Assembly: GCA_023460055.1 (NCBI GenBank)
Contig: JAEWRJ010000145.1
Location: 1-5,958 of the forward strand
Source: Bacillota bacterium
GTDB taxonomy: Bacteria > Bacillota > Clostridia > Christensenellales > Aristaeellaceae
Direction: 5' to 3'
Length of the DNA stretch: 5,958 nt
In this document: one piece after another, positions 1-4,391 of the stretch
Numbering within the stretch: position 1 is the first letter of the stretch
Layout of the letters: the number at the start of each line of letters is the position of its first letter
The notes under the pieces: model-generated
Seen by the model: only the letters and a program-made list of their open reading frames with translations
Databases searched by the model: none
What the model was told of the DNA's origin: nothing
Position numbers and translations under genes: made by a program

Positions 1-1
1 T

Positions 2-340
2 AATGGATACAGCGGTTTTATGATGTCTCAGTATCTGACTTCAAGCTCCCCAAATCCGCCTGTTCAAGACCTTTGGGATATTCGCTATGGTTCCAGGTAT
101 TATGAACAGTCAACGGTATCCTATGAACTTTTTAAGAATGTACAGAGAGACCTCAACACATACTTTGAGCGTAATGGTCTCACAGGTTATGCTGTATATC
201 CTCTTGGTATTGATGGAGAGTTTGGAGATAGAACAAATGTCGCGGTAATTACTTTCCAACAGAGAGAATTTGGACGATATGACAGAATTGTCGGGCCTGA
301 AACGAAAGCGCGACTCTACTCACTCACCGGTCCCCACTGA
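2..340 (+). CDS. Peptidoglycan-binding domain protein, C-terminal end (5' partial)
   Basis: The frame is open to the left edge, with codons before the first ATG at 20 reading N-G-Y-S-G-F, so this is probably the C-terminal 112 residues of a longer protein rather than a gene starting at 20. Visible residues 46-107 fit a PG_binding_1 (PF01471-type) three-helix domain: a VQRDL helix, the loop GIDGEFGDRT, then AVITFQQ and IVGPETKARL. In this family the DGxFGxxT...AVxxFQ...GIVGPxT pattern binds cell-wall peptidoglycan, usually attached to an amidase, a lysozyme-like hydrolase or a spore cortex enzyme. The catalytic part, if any, lies outside the window. Residues 7-45 are rich in Ser, Tyr and Pro and look like a linker. 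The gene converges on the minus-strand gene at 421. The domain call is firm; whole-protein function is unknown. An independent small protein from ATG 20 is less likely, because no ribosome binding site is seen before it. Confidence 0.8.
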   Translation, partial: NGYSGFMMSQYLTSSSPNPPVQDLWDIRYGSRYYEQSTVSYELFKNVQRDLNTYFERNGLTGYAVYPLGIDGEFGDRTNVAVITFQQREFGRYDRIVGPETKARLYSLTGPH

Positions 341-353
341 TTTTTGATCTGAT

Positions 354-386
354 GGCAGGAGCTTGGAATGGTTCCAAGCTCCTGCC
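354..386. terminator. Perfect 15-bp hairpin between convergent genes
   Basis: GGCAGGAGCTTGGAA at 354-368 and its exact reverse complement at 372-386 flank a 3-nt loop. It sits 13 bp after the plus-strand stop (340) and 34 bp after the minus-strand stop (421), where a shared bidirectional terminator would be expected. No T-run follows the stem on either strand; the only T-run, at 341-345, precedes it on the plus strand. It is therefore not a textbook intrinsic terminator and could instead block exonucleases or be a dispersed palindromic element. Confidence 0.5.
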
Positions 387-420
387 AGGTCGAATCGATC
401 TATCATGCTGCTGAGTGGTT

Positions 421-1656
421 TTATTCGTAATATGTGGCAAATTCTGAATCTTTAGCATCCTGTTGAATCATCTCTATCAGACTTCCGGTCACCGCGTCAA
501 GATCCACTTTGTAGCCGCAATGTGTATCAAACCTATGGCGGGGAACTAAGAAAACACGCCAGGCAAGGCTGTTATCGGACCTTGAGACAAATGAAAAGCA
601 TGTGTCGTAGCGCTGTATCAATTCATCTCTTGACAACCTATAGCTCTCCGCTATCGCATTTACCGCAATGTCAGCGGCCTTTTCATTTGGTATGCTGTCA
701 CCTTGGGGTAAACGGAAATCAATTGACAGCAGGTAATCCATATAGCTTCCATCAATACGGGCTTTTACCTCCGGTTGCTCAATCAGCAAATGCTGTACCC
801 GTTCCCGCCAAACCTTGACGAAGTCAAATTTCTGTTCGACAGACCACGTAACAAAGGCACCATTGTTCAAAAACAATTGATTGAACTCATCAAACAGTTC
901 CACTTGAGCGCTTGGCCCTTCTGTCTGCAGTACGCGCCCATCCCCTGCAAGACGAACCAAATACGCATCGCCTGTGATGTTTTCTGTGCCTTGATTTCCG
1001 GTGAAGATTATTGTCCAGGCGGTTTGGCCCTCTGAGATATAGGAAAAGTAACACTCCTCAAGCCTAAGAGCGTTTAGCTGTTCTTCACTTAATCCGAATT
1101 TTTCCGATGCCAGCTTGAAGGCTGCCTCTACAGCACGATCCCTGTCAATGTCGGTTTCCTGCTGAGGTATGGCAAAATCGATCCGCGTTTCAGCCCCAAG
1201 CCCGTTTTCGTCAAGAAGCTGATGGTAATATACGGTTTGTTCAGGCGTCCAATCCACCAGGTAACGTCCCCATTCACGCTCAAACACATCCAACAAAGAA
1301 GGTGCGGATGTTCCAAAGTATGATTTTAATATATGATCAAGCTCAAGTTCCCCGGCACTATCATTTGCATCCATAGACAGTGGTTGTTCAGGCACTTGCA
1401 CGCCTGTCAAAAGTTCATGGTCTTTCATGATATTCAGCATCTGTAATTTGTCGTTCAGCGACCAGTGCTCTGCTTTTCCGCTGTCTTTATATAAGCTTGC
1501 TGCATTTTGATAATAGCTCATTTCATTGAAGTCAAGCTGCTTCATTTGAAGCGAAGTATCTTCACTCCTTGCCGGAATGATCAGCGTGAGCAGTATGATA
1601 CTCAGGCATAAGGCGGAACAAATTACCACGGTTATATTTTTTCTTCTCATTATCAT
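421..1656 (-). CDS. Membrane-anchored or secreted protein with two tandem PepSY-like modules
   Basis: This is a 411-residue protein. I chose ATG 1656 because AAAGGG lies 5 nt upstream of it. The frame extends upstream to a GTG at 1758, but that start has no ribosome binding site and would put a hydrophilic stretch before the signal. Residues 2-6 are basic and about 7-28 hydrophobic, so it is a signal peptide or uncleaved anchor and the rest is probably extracellular. Residues 136-246 and 271-396 are diverged copies of one module. Each starts W[ST]xEQ, then has IDF[AR][IL]PQ, an acidic helix ending in LSxxxL, C[YF]S[YF][VI]S, AW plus a hydrophobic strand, and a final [YK]xVxL...G hairpin. A third WS segment near residue 65 may be a degenerate copy. 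The later half of each module resembles PepSY-type domains of secreted regulators and protease propeptides. No enzyme motif is visible. The family is recognised only by layout and the function is unknown. Confidence 0.75.
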   Translation of the reverse strand: MIMRRKNITVVICSALCLSIILLTLIIPARSEDTSLQMKQLDFNEMSYYQNAASLYKDSGKAEHWSLNDKLQMLNIMKDHELLTGVQVPEQPLSMDANDSAGELELDHILKSYFGTSAPSLLDVFEREWGRYLVDWTPEQTVYYHQLLDENGLGAETRIDFAIPQQETDIDRDRAVEAAFKLASEKFGLSEEQLNALRLEECYFSYISEGQTAWTIIFTGNQGTENITGDAYLVRLAGDGRVLQTEGPSAQVELFDEFNQLFLNNGAFVTWSVEQKFDFVKVWRERVQHLLIEQPEVKARIDGSYMDYLLSIDFRLPQGDSIPNEKAADIAVNAIAESYRLSRDELIQRYDTCFSFVSRSDNSLAWRVFLVPRHRFDTHCGYKVDLDAVTGSLIEMIQQDAKDSEFATYYE

Positions 1657-1723
1657 TTTATCCCTTTCTTCATTATGAAGCTTTCTGAGTTTCACGGGGT
1701 TCCCGCGTTCAACCGGCGCCTTT

Positions 1724-1789
1724 CTATTGTCTGGGCGGCATAGTAAACACATTTTCACTGCCGATATGTGGATATTTAGAAAAATCCAC
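1724..1789 (-). CDS. Possible short leader peptide (21 codons) with strong Shine-Dalgarno
   Basis: GGAGGTGA at 1805-1798 (minus strand) is an 8-base match to the 16S anti-Shine-Dalgarno, the strongest one near the 421-1656 gene. The nearest start downstream is GTG at 1789, 11 nt after GGAGG. It opens a frame of 21 codons (beginning GTG-GAT-TTT) that ends in TAG at 1726-1724, 67 nt before the ATG at 1656. The peptide would be hydrophilic, with no signal or membrane segment. It may be a leader peptide, the relic start of a decayed gene, or a chance frame. Nothing but the ribosome binding site supports translation. Confidence 0.22.
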   Translation of the reverse strand: MDFSKYPHIGSENVFTMPPRQ

Positions 1790-1810
1790 CCTTCCGCTCA
1801 CCTCCCTCTG

Positions 1811-1844
1811 CTTATATAACGAAATAAGGATCAATAATTACTCA
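1811..1844 (-). promoter_or_regulatory. Speculative ECF-sigma-like promoter upstream of the PepSY-like gene
   Basis: On the minus strand TGAGTAAT (1844-1837) and CGTTATATAAG (1821-1811) are separated by 15 nt. ECF sigma promoters typically pair an AAC-containing -35 with a CGT-starting -10 about 16 nt apart. Here the -10-like element fits well and the -35-like element poorly. TATATA could also serve as a sigma-A -10, but no TTGACA lies at the right distance. A start about 7 nt downstream would fall on the GGAGGTGA site at 1805-1798, which conflicts with that site being used. One of the two readings must be wrong. Confidence 0.25.
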
Positions 1845-2140
1845 TTTTTTCATCGATTTTTCATGTTATTCTCCAAGGAAATAATATTCCAAATGACTTC
1901 TTTGCTTTTCTCCCGGTTTTTCATGGCAGTTTCATCTGCGCCTGCCCTTTCAGCCCCTGCCCTCCGCAAAAAGCCTTCACACCAGGAGCGCTATGATTGC
2001 GTGATTTGCTCTAAACAAAGTTACTCATACCCGCCGCATGCTTTCATTTTTCGGATTACGAAGAAATGATACAGCGATCGTATGATTGTTGCTATGAATC
2101 TTGATATCGACATCGCGTCATTACAGCATGTGCAAGGACA
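1845..2140. other. Gene-poor AT-rich intergenic stretch
   Basis: No convincing gene is found on either strand. A plus frame at 1863-2069 (68 codons) lacks a ribosome binding site and has no recognisable composition. On the minus strand, a frame ending in TGA at 1852-1850 reads in a protein-like way from ATG 1924 (starting MKNREKSKEV, 24 codons) and stays open upstream to a stop near 1994, but it has no ribosome binding site. It could be the decayed tail of a gene or a chance frame. No tRNA or strong hairpin is seen. ATACAGCGATCGTAT near 2069-2083 is a small palindromic sequence of unknown significance. Confidence 0.5.
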
Positions 2141-2184
2141 TAAAGCAACAGCCCGCCTCCTGCTTTATGCCGGGAGACGGGCTG
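2141..2184 (-). terminator. Rho-independent-like terminator after the oxidoreductase gene
   Basis: On the minus strand CAGCCCG (2184-2178) and CGGGCTG (2155-2149) form the base of a hairpin. Above a single mismatch the stem continues with CTCC/GGAG pairs. The stem is followed by TTGCTTTA (2148-2141), a modest T-rich tail. It begins 18 bp after the oxidoreductase stop codon, as expected for the end of this transcription unit. The interrupted T-run makes its strength uncertain. Confidence 0.62.
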
Positions 2185-2201
2185 AATATCTTCCTGTATC
2201 T

Positions 2202-3242
2202 TCAGATCCTGCTGTGCACCGTTTCGTTGCGCTGGGCGGACAGAACCATGGCCTCCATCAGCCGCATGACGCGCATCAGCTGGGTATGGGTGACCAACTG
2301 GTCTTCCTCGCCCCGGATGGCTTTCATCACGTTGCGGTAGAAATCGCGCACGTCGGAGGTGACCTTGGGCAGGGGGAAGCGCCGGACGGTTTCCTCGGTT
2401 CTCGGGGCCATGGTCTTGGTCAGGCCGGCGGCGGTGACCACGGGCACGGCGTCGCGCTTCTCCCAGTCGGATACCATCACGATCTCGCCGTTCAAGGCCC
2501 AGTCCCGGATGATGGCGGTGCCGTTTTCACCCTGCACGTACCAGCGGGGCAGCTCGATAAAGTTGCTGGTGCCTACCTCTACCTGCGCGGTGAGGCCGCT
2601 TGCGAAAGTGAGGATGGCTTTGAAGCCGTCATCCACCTCGTCGTTGGTGACATGGGATACTGTGCAGTAGGTGGAGACCACGTCTTCCCCAAGCATCAGC
2701 AGCAGCTGGTCCAGCAGATGCACGCCCCAGTCGAGGATCATGCCGCCGCCCTGGCGCTTCTTGTTGCGCCAGTCGCCCGGCACCCCGCGGGAGCCGTGGA
2801 CGCGGCTTTCGATGTTGAAAACGCGGCCCAGCGTGTTCTCGTTAAAAATGCGTTTGACGGTCAGAAAATCCTCATCCCAGCGGCGGTTCTGGTGTACGGT
2901 GAACAGGCGGCGGCAGGTGAGGGAAGCGTCAATCATGGCCTGCAGGTCGTCAGATGAGAGGGTGACCGGCTTTTCGCAGATCACGTGCTTTCCGGCCTTC
3001 ATGGCGGCGACGGCAATGTCCCGGTGGACATCGTTGGGGGTGGCGATGGTGATACATTCGACTTTCGGATCGGATAAAAGCGCCTCAAGCGAGGGATAAG
3101 CATGCAAGCCTCTCTCCTGCGCGAGCGCAGCACGCTCGGGGTCGATGTCGTAGATGCCGCAAACCCTCACCTCCGGCAGTGTAAGCAGCTTGTCCGCATG
3201 CCAGGAACCCATGCCGCCGTAACCGATCAATGCCCAGTTCAT
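2202..3242 (-). CDS. Gfo/Idh/MocA-family NAD(P)-dependent oxidoreductase
   Basis: The 346-residue length is typical of the family. ATG 3242 is chosen because AGGAGG lies 8 nt upstream; the in-frame extension beyond it would run into the promoter at 3282-3310. Residues 5-12 (IGYGGMGS) form the Rossmann dinucleotide loop. Acidic D32/D34 at the end of the second strand favour NAD over NADP. C89-EKP-V93 holds the family's Glu-Lys-Pro signature with catalytic Lys91. QNRRWDED (118-125) and G165-GGxxxDxGxHxxD-178 supply the substrate-site Asp171 and His175, so all key residues are present. The family oxidises or reduces a hydroxyl of sugars, cyclitols or glycosides in the cytoplasm. The upstream neighbour is a sugar isomerase/epimerase, so the two probably share a substrate, which the sequence does not identify. 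The gene has its own near-consensus promoter and a terminator at 2141-2184. Confidence 0.93.
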   Translation of the reverse strand: MNWALIGYGGMGSWHADKLLTLPEVRVCGIYDIDPERAALAQERGLHAYPSLEALLSDPKVECITIATPNDVHRDIAVAAMKAGKHVICEKPVTLSSDDLQAMIDASLTCRRLFTVHQNRRWDEDFLTVKRIFNENTLGRVFNIESRVHGSRGVPGDWRNKKRQGGGMILDWGVHLLDQLLLMLGEDVVSTYCTVSHVTNDEVDDGFKAILTFASGLTAQVEVGTSNFIELPRWYVQGENGTAIIRDWALNGEIVMVSDWEKRDAVPVVTAAGLTKTMAPRTEETVRRFPLPKVTSDVRDFYRNVMKAIRGEEDQLVTHTQLMRVMRLMEAMVLSAQRNETVHSRI

Positions 3243-3281
3243 ATCCCTTGCCTCCTGAAAATATGTATGATACGACACAGG

Positions 3282-3310
3282 AGTATAGGCAGACCTCCAT
3301 GTGATGTCAA
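3282..3310 (-). promoter_or_regulatory. Near-consensus sigma-A promoter for the oxidoreductase gene
   Basis: On the minus strand TTGACA (3310-3305, perfect -35) is followed by a 17-nt spacer and TATACT (3287-3282, 5 of 6 for the -10). Transcription would start near 3275, leaving a leader of about 33 nt that carries the AGGAGG site before ATG 3242. Just after the predicted start lies GTATCATAC, a 4+4 bp inverted repeat (about 3265-3273) that could be part of an operator, though it is short. Confidence 0.82.
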
Positions 3311-3324
3311 GGACGGCGAGCGGC

Positions 3325-3346
3325 GTCTCAGCGCAGTCTCAGCGCA
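3325..3346. repeat. Tandem 11-bp duplication at the stop codon of the isomerase gene
   Basis: GTCTCAGCGCA occurs twice back to back at 3325-3335 and 3336-3346. The copy at 3336-3346 contains the isomerase stop codon (TGA, 3341-3339). The other copy repeats it out of frame just downstream, so loss of one copy would not change the protein end. It looks like a replication-slippage event. Confidence 0.9.
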
Positions 3347-4178
3347 GGGCGATGCCTTCCCGGCCGGCGATCTCTTCCAGATAGCCGTAGGCCTGGGCAT
3401 ACTCATCATCTGTCTTCATATGCTCAAGCAGCACGGGGGTGCTCTTATCAAGCATTGTGTCCAGGCTGCGCAGGATATCCGCGTAGTCAAGCATCCCTTT
3501 TCCCGGCGCTGTCTCACGCAGGAGGGTTGTGTATCCGCCCTCCATGATGATGTCCTTGGCGTGGACGCTGACGGTATATTTGCCCAGCTTCCTAAGACAA
3601 TCGCGTACGAAATCTCCGGCGAACAGGAAGCGGCGGGGTGTATTGATCATGTTGACAAAGTCAAGGTGGACGCCGAACATGGGTCTATCTACATCGCGCA
3701 GCAGCTGCAGGTACTCATCAGGCCCGTCAGGCATCATCCAGGGCATGGGCTCGATGGTATATCGGCAGCGGGCCGGCTGCACCGCGTCCAGTATGCTTCG
3801 CACGCTCTCCACGATCAGGTCATAGGTGCCGGCTGAATAGTTCTCGGCATAAGCCCCGTCCCACACCTCACCCCGCGCGCCAGCGATATTGACGCAGCAG
3901 GGGATACCCCATCTGTCCGCGAAAGCCAGCTGCTCCCTGGCATATTCCATGGCTGCCCTGCGCGTGCTGTCATCAGGGGAGAGCGTGTTTTTCCACACCC
4001 CGGCCTCCGCGATCACGACACCCAGGCGCCGTGCCGCGTGGAAATATTCCCGCGCGGTATTCTCCGGCGCGGTATAGTCCACCGGACAGGTGACAGAGGC
4101 GAAGCGGGATGCCTTGAGCGCTTCTTCCCATTGCGCCGGGGTGGCGCAAGGGCCCGCGATTGATCCGCCGAGTTTCAT
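3339..4178 (-). CDS. Sugar phosphate isomerase/epimerase-family TIM-barrel protein
   Basis: This 279-residue protein is of normal length for the xylose-isomerase-like TIM-barrel family (AP_endonuc_2 fold). The start at ATG 4178 is supported by AAGGAGG, 9 nt upstream. The four conserved metal-ligand positions are visible at strand ends: Glu143 in TIEPMPW, Asp173 in GVHLDFVNM, His206 in SVHAKD and Glu252 in LLEHM. A divalent-metal isomerase, epimerase or dehydratase of a sugar or keto-sugar is therefore likely, acting in the cytoplasm. There is no signal peptide. It is the first gene of a pair: the Gfo/Idh/MocA oxidoreductase follows after 96 bp with no clear terminator in between, so read-through into it is plausible in addition to that gene's own promoter. 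Family annotation does not fix the substrate. Inosose/keto-sugar isomerases, tagatose/allulose-type 3-epimerases and keto-glycoside lyases share this pattern. Confidence 0.88.
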   Translation of the reverse strand: MKLGGSIAGPCATPAQWEEALKASRFASVTCPVDYTAPENTAREYFHAARRLGVVIAEAGVWKNTLSPDDSTRRAAMEYAREQLAFADRWGIPCCVNIAGARGEVWDGAYAENYSAGTYDLIVESVRSILDAVQPARCRYTIEPMPWMMPDGPDEYLQLLRDVDRPMFGVHLDFVNMINTPRRFLFAGDFVRDCLRKLGKYTVSVHAKDIIMEGGYTTLLRETAPGKGMLDYADILRSLDTMLDKSTPVLLEHMKTDDEYAQAYGYLEEIAGREGIALR

Positions 4179-4213
4179 CCTGATATCCTCCTTGTGAAAG
4201 CTCTTGTTGATTT

Positions 4214-4243
4214 ATTATAAGCGTTGGATCATCCGGCTGTCAT
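4214..4243 (-). promoter_or_regulatory. Sigma-A promoter for the isomerase gene
   Basis: On the minus strand ATGACA (4243-4238, 5 of 6 to TTGACA) is followed by an 18-nt spacer and a perfect TATAAT (4219-4214). Transcription would start near 4207, about 29 nt before ATG 4178, with AAGGAGG in between. Two inverted repeats overlap it: GGATGATCC in the spacer (4226-4234) and CCGGCT/AGCCGG around the -35 box. Control by a repressor is possible, but no regulator gene is in the window. Confidence 0.72.
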
Positions 4244-4258
4244 CTGTGGTGAAGCCGG
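4233..4258. repeat. Inverted repeat around the -35 box (possible operator)
   Basis: CCGGCT (4233-4238) and AGCCGG (4253-4258) are exact reverse complements separated by 14 nt. Together they cover the -35 element of the isomerase promoter. The arms are only 6 bp, so this may be chance or a weak hairpin, but the position is what a sugar-responsive repressor site would have. Confidence 0.3.
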
Positions 4259-4300
4259 GGATCGCTCGCGGTACCACGCCGGTGAGTATCTATCTCCGTG

Positions 4301-4333
4301 AAAACGAAATCCGCGGGGATAATCCGCGGATTT
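4301..4333 (-). terminator. Rho-independent terminator of the MBG-repeat protein gene
   Basis: On the minus strand a perfect 10-bp stem, AAATCCGCGG (4333-4324) with CCGCGGATTT (4316-4307), closes a 7-nt loop. The stem ends in TTT, followed by CGTTTT (4306-4301). It lies about 58 bp after the stop codon of the repeat protein. On the plus strand no T-run follows, so it should act mainly on the minus strand. It separates the repeat protein from the isomerase promoter. Confidence 0.82.
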
Positions 4334-4391
4334 CTGAGCTGATCTGTATTTTCGCTTATACTGCCGGCTCCGCGATGGATTCTGGCGCTGG

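Noticed and set aside
1657..1758. N-terminal extension of the PepSY-like protein to GTG 1758
   Set aside because: There is no ribosome binding site before 1758 or the ATG at 1752. The AAAGGG site and the signal-like N-terminus fit ATG 1656.
1863..2069. 68-codon plus-strand frame in the intergenic region
   Set aside because: No ribosome binding site precedes it, the composition is unlike a protein, and no domain is recognised.
2082..2957. Long plus-strand open frame (291 codons) opposite the oxidoreductase
   Set aside because: It is His/Gly/Ala/Val-rich, has no family motif and lies wholly antisense to a gene with all Gfo/Idh/MocA signatures. Such frames are expected opposite GC-rich genes.
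3102..3836. Plus-strand open frame (244 codons) overlapping both sugar genes in antisense
   Set aside because: It spans two real minus-strand genes and their intergenic promoter, with no ribosome binding site or recognisable domain.
4233..4333. Possible riboswitch upstream of the isomerase, because of several inverted repeats
   Set aside because: The predicted transcription start (about 4207) lies downstream of these repeats, leaving only about 29 nt of leader. The strongest hairpin is the terminator of the preceding gene.
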